Shown: positions 23,517-32,815 of the stretch, in pieces | How the letters are laid out: each line of letters starts with the position of its first letter | Numbering within the stretch: position 1 is the first letter of the stretch | Assembly: GCF_014640295.1 (NCBI RefSeq) | Contig: NZ_BMGR01000002.1 | Location: 1 to 64,000, forward strand | Source: Paenibacillus abyssi | Lineage (GTDB): Bacteria > Bacillota > Bacilli > Paenibacillales > Paenibacillaceae | Direction: 5' to 3' | DNA length: 64,000 bases | Position numbers and translations under genes: made by a program | Notes under the pieces: generated by a model | The model's input: the letters and a program-made list of their open reading frames with translations, nothing else | Told to the model about the DNA's origin: nothing | The model's database searches: none

Positions 23517-25499
23517 TCAACGGATCGAGCCCGCGGTCTCGTTGCTCTGCAGCTGGTACATTCGGTAATAGCGCCCCTCCAGCGCCATGAGCTGCTCGTG
23601 CGTGCCGCGTTCTACGATCTCCCCGCGGTGCAGCACTAGGATCGTGTCCGCTTCTTTGATCGTCGATAAACGATGGGCGATAATAAAGGTCGTCCGCCCA
23701 TGGCGCAGCACATCAAGCGCCTTCTGGATGAGCGCCTCCGTCTCGCTGTCAATGCTCGATGTCGCTTCGTCCAGAATAAGAATAGCCGGATCAAAGCTAA
23801 GCGCCCGTGCAAAGGAAACAAGCTGCCGCTGGCCTGCGGACAAGGTGCTGCCCCGCTCCACGACCGGCTCTTCGATGCCTTTGGACAGCTGCCGCACAAA
23901 CGGTTCGGCGCCGACCTCTCTTAACGCCTGCCTGACCTGCTCATCGCTGATCTCCTGATTGTGCAGACGGACATTGAATCGAATATCACCTGTGAACAGG
24001 AACGGATCCTGCAGCACAATGCCCATATGCTTGCGCAGCGCCTGCTTCGACATCTGTGTGATATCCTCTCCGTCTATCCGTATCGTCCCTTCATCCGGCT
24101 CGTAGAAACCGAGCAGCAGGTTCATAATCGAGCTCTTGCCCGAGCCAGTATGCCCGACCAGCGCGATGGTCTCGCCCCGTCCCGCTTCAAAGGAAATATC
24201 GCGCAGCACCGGCTCCTCCCGCTTGTAGCCAAACGTGACGCCGCTAAACGTGACATGGCCTTGAGGGCGCGCGGCTTCCTGCTTCGCATCGATATCCTCT
24301 CCCTCTTTGTCCATTAATTCAAACACACGCTCTGCCGATACGACCGCACGCTGCGCATTCATCATTTGGTCGAAGATCCCGATGATCGGCTCGAAGATTC
24401 GGCCCAAATAATCGATGAACGCGTAAAACACGCCAAATGAAATCGCCGACTCCAGCGATCCGCTGCCAAAATACCAGATGATCATCGCCGTAAAGATTCT
24501 TCCGACGAAGTAAACGGCATTCCGTCCCGAAAACGCAAAGATGCGGAACTGCATGATCTGATTACGGTAACGGTCATCATTCAAAGCCTCAAACTCCGAA
24601 CGGACGCTCTGTTCCCGGCGAAAAGCCTGAAGAATCGGCATGATCTGAATCGTTTCGTTCAGCATTGCATTCATCTCCGCCAGCCGGGCGCGAATAGCTG
24701 CTACGTATTTGCGCGAATATTTCAGATGCAGCACGATGATGCCCGTATAGATCGGCAGCAGGATAAAGCAGATGAGCGCCATTCTCCAGTCGAGAAAGAG
24801 CAATGCGCCGAATACGCCCAATATATTCAACCCGCTGACGACAAAGGTCGCCATGAAGCTCATATAGAGGTCTTTGACATTCTCTGTATCATTCGCGACC
24901 CGGGACACCACCTGCCCGATCGGCGTATTATCGTAATACCGGATATCAATGCGGTGCATATTGCGGAACACATCCATCCGAATCCGTTGGACGATGCGCT
25001 GCGCCGAGCTCTGCAGCATAAAGCTTTGCACAAAATTCAATCCGCTTGCGCAGATCGCTAATAACACAATCAAGCCGACTAGCTGCATGACCGGCTGAAC
25101 ATCGTATTGGTAGAAGTCCCATACCTCTGCCGGTGTCAGCGTGAAAGTGCCGATGGAATCGCTCTGCAGGACGAACGAGGCGCCTTCCTGCCGGATGTTG
25201 GCCACAGCGGCGGCTTGGCCCAGCTCGCCTTCACGCGCCCAATCCGACCTCACGAACGCTTTATCCTGAAATGGAACAGCATTCATATCATCCGGTACAT
25301 CCCGCGGTGCCAGCTCATACCAATCCTTTTCAATCGCCAGGATATGGTCATCGATAATGACTTTGGCAATCATCGGTCCGGCAAGCTGGAATAACATCGC
25401 TGCGATTAAGATCAAAATCGCCACGGTTATCCGGCGTTTGAATAGCAGCATATAACTGAACAGCCGTTTGGCTACAGATTTCGTATGCGGTTTACTCAT
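23517..25499 (-). CDS. yheH: ABC multidrug exporter subunit, YheH/BmrD-like (consensus ATPase)
   Basis: 660 residues, longer than most half-transporters because of an extra extracellular domain between the first two helices (about residues 45-135), a feature of BmrD. Ordered motifs: Walker A GHTGSGKSS, signature LSAGQRQLV and Walker B ILILDEATSSID with the catalytic glutamate. The start ATG overlaps the upstream stop as ATGA, so it is translationally coupled to the YheI-like partner. In B. subtilis BmrC/BmrD form a drug-efflux heterodimer with one active site; the same division is visible here. Confidence 0.88.
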   Translation of the reverse strand: MSKPHTKSVAKRLFSYMLLFKRRITVAILILIAAMLFQLAGPMIAKVIIDDHILAIEKDWYELAPRDVPDDMNAVPFQDKAFVRSDWAREGELGQAAAVANIRQEGASFVLQSDSIGTFTLTPAEVWDFYQYDVQPVMQLVGLIVLLAICASGLNFVQSFMLQSSAQRIVQRIRMDVFRNMHRIDIRYYDNTPIGQVVSRVANDTENVKDLYMSFMATFVVSGLNILGVFGALLFLDWRMALICFILLPIYTGIIVLHLKYSRKYVAAIRARLAEMNAMLNETIQIMPILQAFRREQSVRSEFEALNDDRYRNQIMQFRIFAFSGRNAVYFVGRIFTAMIIWYFGSGSLESAISFGVFYAFIDYLGRIFEPIIGIFDQMMNAQRAVVSAERVFELMDKEGEDIDAKQEAARPQGHVTFSGVTFGYKREEPVLRDISFEAGRGETIALVGHTGSGKSSIMNLLLGFYEPDEGTIRIDGEDITQMSKQALRKHMGIVLQDPFLFTGDIRFNVRLHNQEISDEQVRQALREVGAEPFVRQLSKGIEEPVVERGSTLSAGQRQLVSFARALSFDPAILILDEATSSIDSETEALIQKALDVLRHGRTTFIIAHRLSTIKEADTILVLHRGEIVERGTHEQLMALEGRYYRMYQLQSNETAGSIR

Positions 25500-27256
25500 G
25501 GCGTCTCCTTCTCATCAGCCAGCAAGCTTTGTTCCAGCTTCTGCCGGTCGTATTGGCGCCCATACCATCCCTTGCGCTGCATGAGCTCCGCGTGCGTGCC
25601 TTCCTCGATAATGACGCCGTCTTCAAACACAATAATCCGATGCGCATGAGTGACTGCAGTTAGCCGATGGGTAGCGATCAGCGTCGTACGGCCATTACGG
25701 CTGCCGCGGATATGCTGCAGGATCGCATGTTCCGTTCGGGCATCCACAGCGGATAACGCATCATCCAGAATTAAAATTTCAGGATCGACCAGCAGCGCTC
25801 TTGCAATACCCACCCGCTGTTTCTGGCCGCCGGATAACATGACGCCATTCTCGCCAATCATCGTTTGCAGGCCCTGCTTCATCTGCCTGATGTCATTTTC
25901 AAGCGATGCCATGGCAATAACGCCGGCCAATTCCTCCTCTGTCGCTTCAGGTTTGCCTAAGGCGATGTTTTCCTTCACTGTCTTGGATAACAGCAGATGC
26001 TCCTGAGGCACATAACCGATCCAACGCTTTAAACGATCCAATGAAATCTGCTCGATGGGAACATTGCTCACGAACAGCTTGCCGGCCTCAATGGGATATT
26101 GCCTCAGCAGCTGCTTCAGCAGCGTGCTCTTGCCGCCGCCGGTTCGCCCGACGATGCCGATGGTTTCCCCTCGGTCTATCCGCAGGGAAATTCCCTTCAA
26201 GCTGTCAACATTCGAGCCCGGATAACGGAAGGTGAGTCCGCGGAATTCTATACGTTCAGGCACCTCAACCTTTACAGGGCGTTCAGGCTCGACAACCTCC
26301 TGCCGCTGTTCCAGATTATCTTGAATCCGGTTCACGGAAGCGCTGCCGCGCTGCAAAATATTAATAAACTCGCCAAACGCGATCATCGGCCATATTAACA
26401 GCCCCAGGTAAATATTGAAGGTAACCAGCTCGCCTAAGGTGATCTCATTTCGGAACACCAGGTACGAGCCGTAACCGATGCCGATCGCAAAGCTTAATCC
26501 GACAATGATCGAGATTGCAGGCTGAAACATCGCGTTAATGTACGCAACCTTGATATTTTTCTCCATCACATCGCCCGTCACGCGGCCGAATGCCTCAATA
26601 TCCTTATCCTCCTGAACGTAGGATCGAAGCACGCGCATGCCGGAGATCGATTCAAGCACATGATCGTTCATCCGCCCGAACGATTCCTGCGCATCCAGAA
26701 ACTGTATCCTCATTGCCTTGCCGAGGCGATTGATCGCCAGCGCAAGCAGCGGCAGCGGCAATAACGCGGCGGCCATCAGCTTGAAGCTGACGAATATCAC
26801 CATGGAAATGACAACGATCGTCGTGGCGACTATCGTATTCACAAGCGTCAGGACGCCGAAGCCGGCTGTATTGCTAACCGCCGTTATATCGTTGGAAGCA
26901 AGCGCCATCAGCTCGCCGGAACGGTTCCGCTGGAAGAAAGAAGGGGTCATTGTCGTCCAATGCTTGAACAGCCGGCTCCGCAGCTGCTTATCAAGCAGTA
27001 CCGAGCTTCCGAATAACAGGTTATTCCACAAATAGACGAGAATAAACATCGAAACGGCAATGCCGAGCAGCCATCCCACGGTTTGATACAACCCTGCCTG
27101 TGTCAGTGTTTCTTCGCGAATCCGGTCGATCGTATTGCCGATCAGGCGGGGCGAGATGCTATTCAAAAAACTGGTGGAGGCCACAAGAAGGACAGTGAGC
27201 ACATAGAATAACCAACGTTCACGGAAAAACCAACTCAGCTTGGAAAAATACTGCAT
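25496..27256 (-). CDS. yheI: ABC multidrug exporter subunit, YheI/BmrC-like (degenerate ATPase)
   Basis: 586 residues from the ATG at 27256, which has AGAAGGGGG 10 nt upstream; the longer frame to 27277 starts inside that site without one of its own. Six-helix domain with family-typical blocks (TPSFFQRNRSGELMA, GFGVLTLVNT, YVQEDKDIEAF), then Walker A GRTGGGKST, signature LSGGQKQRV and Walker B ILILDDALSAVD, where aspartate replaces the catalytic glutamate, as in BmrC. Forms a heterodimer with the next gene. A 25-codon upstream frame (27228-27305) overlaps its start. Confidence 0.88.
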   Translation of the reverse strand: MQYFSKLSWFFRERWLFYVLTVLLVASTSFLNSISPRLIGNTIDRIREETLTQAGLYQTVGWLLGIAVSMFILVYLWNNLLFGSSVLLDKQLRSRLFKHWTTMTPSFFQRNRSGELMALASNDITAVSNTAGFGVLTLVNTIVATTIVVISMVIFVSFKLMAAALLPLPLLALAINRLGKAMRIQFLDAQESFGRMNDHVLESISGMRVLRSYVQEDKDIEAFGRVTGDVMEKNIKVAYINAMFQPAISIIVGLSFAIGIGYGSYLVFRNEITLGELVTFNIYLGLLIWPMIAFGEFINILQRGSASVNRIQDNLEQRQEVVEPERPVKVEVPERIEFRGLTFRYPGSNVDSLKGISLRIDRGETIGIVGRTGGGKSTLLKQLLRQYPIEAGKLFVSNVPIEQISLDRLKRWIGYVPQEHLLLSKTVKENIALGKPEATEEELAGVIAMASLENDIRQMKQGLQTMIGENGVMLSGGQKQRVGIARALLVDPEILILDDALSAVDARTEHAILQHIRGSRNGRTTLIATHRLTAVTHAHRIIVFEDGVIIEEGTHAELMQRKGWYGRQYDRQKLEQSLLADEKETP

Positions 27257-27363
27257 AGATGGCGCCCCCTTCTTCATTTAGATCATAGAAATCAGTACTT
27301 TCCATTTTACCTTGTGACTCCTGCCCTGTGTACCCTTAATTTGAAAAAATGGATTTGTTACCC

Positions 27364-27391
27364 ATTATAAGCCGGAATGCAGTTAACACAA
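27364..27391 (-). promoter_or_regulatory. Possible promoter of the yheI-yheH operon
   Basis: Minus strand: TTGTGT (27386-27391), 16-nt spacer, TATAAT (27364-27369). The -10 is perfect, the -35 is partial, and it abuts the terminator of the upstream gene. The leader to the yheI start would be about 100 nt. Confidence 0.45.
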
Positions 27392-27417
27392 AAAACGCCG
27401 CGGCGTTGGCCGCAGCG
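27389..27417 (-). terminator. Terminator of the sensor kinase-regulator operon
   Basis: CCGCAGCG (27410-27417) pairs with CGCCGCGG (27396-27403), eight pairs with one G-U, and the minus strand continues with six T. It lies 18 nt after the stop of the response regulator. Confidence 0.8.
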
Positions 27418-27434
27418 AAGCTTATTGCCTTTCC

Positions 27435-28985
27435 TTATAACCGCAGGCTCCGATTCAACCGGTACTCCATGGCGGTAACGCCTTCAAGCTCCCGGAATAC
27501 CCGGTTAAACTGCTTCGGGTTCTCGAAGCCCACCTTCTCGCTGACCTCATACACTTTATCGTTCGTTTGCAGCAGCAGCTCCTTCGCTTTTTCGATGCGC
27601 ACCTTTTTCAAATAATGCACAAAATTTTCACCGGTATATTCCTTGAAGGATTGGCTGAAATATGAATAATTCAATGAAACGTGATTGGACACAATGGCCA
27701 TATTCAAGTCCTTATTGTAGTTCTCATGAATGTACTGTACCGCCTTGCCCATTTCCTTCTGCTCGACATGAACCGACCTGATATTGCGGATATAGTGATT
27801 TAATTGAAAGAGCAAGCTCTCGACACTGTGAAAATAGTCCTGAAGGCTCTCAAAGTTATAAATATTGCCGGCCATCCGGTACATTTTCAATATTTCAACC
27901 GATTCCTCGCCGTACAAATGGACGACCCGGTCGAATACCATCTCATTGAGATGTTTGCTGATTGACTCCAGGCTGCAGATATCCACCCCATTGAACTTAC
28001 GGAAATCGAGCAGTTCGACTAGCAGCGACTTCATTTCTTTCTCGCGGTCAGTACCCATCATATTGGCAAGCTTGCGGATATCATCCACCGGCACATGCAA
28101 CACCTGCTCCCGGCCTTTGATCTCATCGTACCGGATAACCGCCGCGCGCGCATGCTGCTGCAGCAGGCTGTATTTCAGCGCATGCCTTGCCTGCTTATAA
28201 AAGCTGCCGATCCGGCCAATGCCTTGGCCGCGCTCGCTTAACCCGATGTAGAATACGGCGGAGCTCTTGCCAATTAAATGTTCGAGCAGGCCTTGAAAAA
28301 ATCCCTCATCCTCGGTTACCAGGGTCAAATGGTCGTTTTTATCTTCAAAATAAACGAGCTTGGTGCCTTCTTTCTGAGCCTCGCGCTGTAAAAATTCCTC
28401 GCCCTTGAACAGCTCCTGACCGGAACCCGTATATTTTAATAGACCAACATAATAACAATCATCGAACTCGTCCAGCCCGGCTGCCGCACAGCGTTCGGCG
28501 ACTTCAGCCTCGGACAGCTCATTTTGCAGAAGAATATTGCTCAGCGTCGCTGCGCGCAGCGCTTCCCGATATTGATCCGAAGCTTGCAAACGGCCCGAAA
28601 TTTCCTCATAACGCGTGATTTCCTCCTCAATTCTGCCCAGCGCCCCGAACAGCTCGTCGCGCACGATCGGCTTCAGCAAATACTCTTTGACCTCGTGTTT
28701 GATCGCTTCCTTGGCGTACTGGAAATCATCATAACCGCTCAGTATAATAACCGATGGCTTTGGAGTGAAGCCCGCAATGCGCTTAATGAATGAAATGCCG
28801 TCCATCCCGGGCATCCGAATGTCTGTAATGATAATCTCTACTTTCTCCTGCTGTGTTGTCTCCAATGCTTCATTGCCGTCAGCTGCCAGCAGGATTCGAT
28901 ATACGTCGGGATACTCCCGCTCAATCATGGCACGCAAGCCAAGCCTAATATTTTTCTCGTCATCGACAATCAACAGCGTTCGCAT
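27435..28985 (-). CDS. YesN-type response regulator (receiver plus AraC DNA-binding domain)
   Basis: 516 residues. The receiver domain has acidic residues Asp8/Asp9, the phosphorylatable Asp55 in TDIRMPGMDG and the conserved lysine in LLKPI. A long middle region (about 130-400) of unknown fold is typical of YesN proteins. The C-terminus has two AraC-type helix-turn-helix motifs (NMAIVSNHVSLNYSYFSQSF and VYEVSEKVGFENPKQFNRVF, 20 residues each). It directly follows the sensor kinase with one base between them. It probably activates the neighbouring carbohydrate transporter genes; that link is inference from context. Confidence 0.93.
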   Translation of the reverse strand: MRTLLIVDDEKNIRLGLRAMIEREYPDVYRILLAADGNEALETTQQEKVEIIITDIRMPGMDGISFIKRIAGFTPKPSVIILSGYDDFQYAKEAIKHEVKEYLLKPIVRDELFGALGRIEEEITRYEEISGRLQASDQYREALRAATLSNILLQNELSEAEVAERCAAAGLDEFDDCYYVGLLKYTGSGQELFKGEEFLQREAQKEGTKLVYFEDKNDHLTLVTEDEGFFQGLLEHLIGKSSAVFYIGLSERGQGIGRIGSFYKQARHALKYSLLQQHARAAVIRYDEIKGREQVLHVPVDDIRKLANMMGTDREKEMKSLLVELLDFRKFNGVDICSLESISKHLNEMVFDRVVHLYGEESVEILKMYRMAGNIYNFESLQDYFHSVESLLFQLNHYIRNIRSVHVEQKEMGKAVQYIHENYNKDLNMAIVSNHVSLNYSYFSQSFKEYTGENFVHYLKKVRIEKAKELLLQTNDKVYEVSEKVGFENPKQFNRVFRELEGVTAMEYRLNRSLRL

Positions 28986-28986
28986 A

Positions 28987-30894
28987 CTAAGAGAGCCCTC
29001 CCGTCAATATGAAGTATGGAATTCTCATAATCACCCGGGTGTACTTCCCTTCTTTACTTTCAACTCGAAGACCGTACTCCTTACCGTAAAACATCTGAAT
29101 CCGTTGATGCACATTGTGCAATCCAATGCCTGTTCCCGGACTGCTGCCCCCAACCATCACGGACCCGGCCGGCGTCCCTCCTGCCAGTGAATCCGGAGTA
29201 TCATCATAAACATCCGCTTCCGAATCGAATTTCCGGTTCAACCGCTGCAGCACGTCTGCTGTCATGCCGATCCCATCATCCGTCATTTCAATGACCATAT
29301 CTCCGTCTGTTGCGCTCGCCTTAATTGTAATGGTCATCTCGCCGCTTTTCAGTCCATGCTTTACGGCATTCTCCACAACCGGCTGCAGCGACATCTTCAG
29401 CAGCTCCTGATTCAGGTATTGGGGCGGGATATCCAATTGCAGCATGATTTTCTCGTCAAACCGGACATTCATGATCGCGATATAATTCGTAATGTAATTG
29501 ATCTCTTCACGCAGCGAAACATATTCGCTCGTCCATTTCAGGTTGTAGCGCATCAGACCGCCAAGCGAAGTAAGGGCATCCGAGATGACCGGTTGATTCT
29601 CGATTTCGGCCAGCATTTTGATGTTTTCGAGCGTATTATACAGGAAATGCTGATCGATCTGGTTTCTTAGCGTTTTCAGCTCCGCTTCCTTCGAAGCGGC
29701 TTGTTTATTAACCGCCTCTGCGATCAGCTCGTTAATCTTACTGAGCATTTTGCGGAAATGGTGGGCAAGCTCCCCCACTTCGCCGCCGCCGCGAACGGCA
29801 AGCTCAATGTGAAAATCGCCCTGCCGCACCTTTTTCATCGAACTCGCGAGAATATGAAGCTTTTTTAAAATAATCGAATTTATAATGTAGGTTGCGACCG
29901 CTAAAATAACGATCAAAACAATATTAGCCAGCAGGATATAATTGCGCGTTTTATTTAAATCGCGGTACACATTCTCCAGCGATACGACATTTAGCATATA
30001 GGCGTCAATTCGTTCGATATACGTATGTGCGAGCAGAAAAGGAATGCCGTTAAACATAAACTCAGCGCTTTGCCGATCGGTTGTCAGCAGCTGATTGAAC
30101 TGTTCCTTAATGAACGTTTCCGTCAATCCGATTTCCGCCAGGAAGGAATGAGCCGGGTTTGTATACAGCTCCCCTTTCCCATCCATCACGAGCAGCTGGG
30201 CTTGCTCATCCTGCAGCGTGTTGAACATATTCGAAAAAAACTGCGTCAGCAGCATATCCACCTGGATAATGCCCACATGATTGCCTTGCGGATATTGAAT
30301 CACTTTGGACAGTGAAATTTTCGGCTGCTCGCCCCTTCCTTCCTCCGAGTAGCGGATAATTTCCTTATCCTCTCTTTGGATCATCCAATGCTCCATGCCG
30401 TTTTTCACCATGACTTCATCGTACCAAGGTTCGTTATTGATCCGCCTCTCCCCGTGAAATACCGGCCATAGCTCGAATAATGCTTCGCTCCGCGTAAAAA
30501 TCCGGATATGCTCAATCGTCGGATTGTTATATTGAATTCTAAGGATATTGGGCACAGTGTTTCTACTGAATGCGATCAGCTCACTTGTGCTTGGCTCGGT
30601 TGTCTGCCCCAGATACTCCAGTACATCCTCATCGGAAATGGTAAGCTGCGCCGCACGCTCCATCGCCGCAATATTATTGTTAATGTTGATTCGCTCAATC
30701 TCAAGGGCATTCTCGTTGCTGCGCTCCACGTCCCTGAGATAATTGCCGTAGAATTCATTAAATATATAGATGGAAATCAAAATACTGGGCAGCAAAATAA
30801 TGACCACATAGGCGATGTTGAGCCTTGACTGCAGCGATAATTGCTCGATGCGAAAGAGCATCCGGTTAAAAAGATTGCGTAGACGTTTATTCAT
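28987..30894 (-). CDS. YesM-type sensor histidine kinase
   Basis: 635 residues. Membrane segment near residues 25-47, a large extracellular sensor region to about 325, a second membrane segment (NYILLANIVLIVILAVATYI), a HAMP linker, then the His-kinase domain with the phospho-accepting histidine in DQHFLYNTL (about 412) and an ATPase domain with ENAVKHGL, DDGIGM and GTGIGL. A Gly/Ser-rich insert sits before the last glycine box. Start at 30894 has only GGAAG. Probably senses a sugar or cell-wall ligand, possibly via the adjacent binding protein. Confidence 0.92.
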   Translation of the reverse strand: MNKRLRNLFNRMLFRIEQLSLQSRLNIAYVVIILLPSILISIYIFNEFYGNYLRDVERSNENALEIERININNNIAAMERAAQLTISDEDVLEYLGQTTEPSTSELIAFSRNTVPNILRIQYNNPTIEHIRIFTRSEALFELWPVFHGERRINNEPWYDEVMVKNGMEHWMIQREDKEIIRYSEEGRGEQPKISLSKVIQYPQGNHVGIIQVDMLLTQFFSNMFNTLQDEQAQLLVMDGKGELYTNPAHSFLAEIGLTETFIKEQFNQLLTTDRQSAEFMFNGIPFLLAHTYIERIDAYMLNVVSLENVYRDLNKTRNYILLANIVLIVILAVATYIINSIILKKLHILASSMKKVRQGDFHIELAVRGGGEVGELAHHFRKMLSKINELIAEAVNKQAASKEAELKTLRNQIDQHFLYNTLENIKMLAEIENQPVISDALTSLGGLMRYNLKWTSEYVSLREEINYITNYIAIMNVRFDEKIMLQLDIPPQYLNQELLKMSLQPVVENAVKHGLKSGEMTITIKASATDGDMVIEMTDDGIGMTADVLQRLNRKFDSEADVYDDTPDSLAGGTPAGSVMVGGSSPGTGIGLHNVHQRIQMFYGKEYGLRVESKEGKYTRVIMRIPYFILTGGLS

Positions 30895-30940
30895 CCGATC
30901 ACTTCCGCGTAGGGTGGTGGAAACTAAGTCTTATCATATA

Positions 30941-30971
30941 CCAAAAAACCCATGGGGTCTGGGTTTTTTGG
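30941..30971 (-). terminator. Terminator of the carbohydrate transporter operon
   Basis: CCAAAAAACCCA (30941-30952) and TGGGTTTTTTGG (30960-30971) form a perfect 12-bp stem with a 7-nt loop, 17 nt past the binding-protein stop. It separates the transporter genes from the sensor-regulator pair. Confidence 0.75.
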
Positions 30972-30987
30972 TGAGTTAAATATAAGA

Positions 30988-32682
30988 TTAATTCAGGAAT
31001 TCGGCAAGCTTTCCGATATTTTCTTCATATTTCGCTTGACGGTACTCCATCAATTCGGCGAAGCCGTTTTTGTCGCGGAAGGCAATGAACTCGTTAAAGA
31101 TTTGGTCGAACTCTTCTTCCGATCCGGAAAGGAGCAATCTTGGAAGCACTTTACCCCACTGCGAAGAGATTTTCTTCGCGTTAATGCCTTCCGGCGAGCT
31201 GTTCGGCGGATTGATCAGGTCAAACTGCGAGTAGCTGACCGTCTTCCCTCTCGTCCAGTCTTCCAGCTGTTTGAATGGTTCGACAGACGGCGGCTCCCAC
31301 TTCGTGATCATATTGGTATCCTGCATCATCCAGAAGGTGAGCGAGGATCCATACTGCTTGTCAAATGCGGAACGGTCCGTATTGCGCAGTTCCAGTACCT
31401 CCGGCAGGAATTGATCCTTACCGTCGATCGTGTCGTAGCTGACACCTTTTTCACCGAGATACAGATCCTTTTGACCTTCTTCGCTCAGCAAGTAGCTTAA
31501 GAAACGGATCGCTCTTTCTTTGTCCTTCACGTCTTTGGAGATCAATGTCACTGTCCAGCCGGAGATGCTAGGGCCTGCCAATGTCGGCTGATCCAAGTCG
31601 GCATTGGCCGGTCCGTCTACTGCGATATACACAGAGTTTGGATCATTAGCAAACAATACGTTCTGCTGTGCTGCAAAGTCAGTACGTTGATACATCATGG
31701 CAAAGTAACGGCCTTGCGCGATTTTCTCTTCCATTTGCGGACGCTTATCGATAAAGACATCCTTGGACATCAAGCCCATTTCGTTAGCTTGGCGGAATAC
31801 TTTCAGCCATTTTACGAATTCCGGATCGGTAGAAACATCATACAGCTGGCCATCCTTTTCACGCGGAATAGCAAGATAGTTAGCCAGGTAGGACGAATTC
31901 TGCAAATAGTCGATGAAAGAGTAGTTGCCATCATCGCCGAAATCATGGAAGCCAATCGGGATGAGCGGCTGGCCGTTCACATCCGGGAACATTTCTTGCG
32001 CTTTTTGAAGCGCATTCAGGAAGCCTTCCGGTGTACGCATATCCGGGCTGCCGATGGCTTCATACATATCTTTACGCACGACAAACGTTTGGTTCGAAAT
32101 GTAATTCTCGCCGTAAGTTTCATAGTCTCTTGGTGAAGAGGAGGAGTTCGGGTAACCGTAGATATGACCGTCTTCCTGCGTATACCAAGCGATCTTCGCC
32201 GGATCGGATACGTTGAAGAAGTACGGGTCATACTGCTCTGCCAACTCATTCAGCGGAAGCACCAGGTCGCCTTCGATCATCGTTTTCACGCCGTCTTCCC
32301 ACCAGCCAAGCGTCAGGAAGTCAGGCAGGTCGCCGGAAGCGATCATCGTGTTCAGCTTTTCATTTTCATTGCCGGCAGGCACGATAAACTCAATGTTAAC
32401 GCCCGTTTTCTCCGTTACATATTTGGAGGTTGGGTCAACGCCCCATTTATTCGGGAACCATGCAAAGTTCAAATACCAGTCAAACGTAATCGGTGAAGTA
32501 TCAAGCGTCCAGCCTGGTGTATCGGGTGATGGCGCTGCCGCCGTATTCTCGCCTGCCCCTTCGTTTGCTCCTTGATTAGCTGGTTCAGCGTTGTTGCTGC
32601 TTCCATTGGAGCATGCTGCCACAAAAACAAGCGTGAAAATCAACGTTAAGACCAACAAACTTTTTGGCAATCTCTTCTTCAT
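30988..32682 (-). CDS. Extracellular solute-binding lipoprotein (LplA/YtcQ-like)
   Basis: 564 residues. A lipoprotein signal peptide ends in a lipobox (LVFVAAC, Cys24), followed by a low-complexity Asn/Gly/Ala linker as is common in Paenibacillus lipoproteins. The mature part has family 1 solute-binding features (TGVNIEFIVPAGNENEKLNTMIASGDLPD is the usual N-lobe block, here cited by its TGVNIEF and ASGDLPD ends). Ligand is probably an oligosaccharide. AAAGGGG precedes the ATG at 32682. It completes the transporter with the two permeases upstream; no ATPase is encoded, so a shared MsmX-type ATPase is expected. Confidence 0.92.
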   Translation of the reverse strand: MKKRLPKSLLVLTLIFTLVFVAACSNGSSNNAEPANQGANEGAGENTAAAPSPDTPGWTLDTSPITFDWYLNFAWFPNKWGVDPTSKYVTEKTGVNIEFIVPAGNENEKLNTMIASGDLPDFLTLGWWEDGVKTMIEGDLVLPLNELAEQYDPYFFNVSDPAKIAWYTQEDGHIYGYPNSSSSPRDYETYGENYISNQTFVVRKDMYEAIGSPDMRTPEGFLNALQKAQEMFPDVNGQPLIPIGFHDFGDDGNYSFIDYLQNSSYLANYLAIPREKDGQLYDVSTDPEFVKWLKVFRQANEMGLMSKDVFIDKRPQMEEKIAQGRYFAMMYQRTDFAAQQNVLFANDPNSVYIAVDGPANADLDQPTLAGPSISGWTVTLISKDVKDKERAIRFLSYLLSEEGQKDLYLGEKGVSYDTIDGKDQFLPEVLELRNTDRSAFDKQYGSSLTFWMMQDTNMITKWEPPSVEPFKQLEDWTRGKTVSYSQFDLINPPNSSPEGINAKKISSQWGKVLPRLLLSGSEEEFDQIFNEFIAFRDKNGFAELMEYRQAKYEENIGKLAEFLN

Positions 32683-32815
32683 TGCTCTACCCCTTTACTT
32701 GTTTTTTCGTACTGGTGTTGTATAAATCAATCTTTGGCGAACGAACCGGCCTTGCTGTAAGACGGCAAAACACGGTTCGCTGCCGCCGAAGACCGGCAAC
32801 CATGTTGGAAAAGGA

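Noticed and set aside
23275-23520. 81-residue minus-strand gene
   Set aside because: No ribosome site, basic low-information sequence, covers both arms of a perfect hairpin and overlaps the end of yheH; treated as a repeat element.
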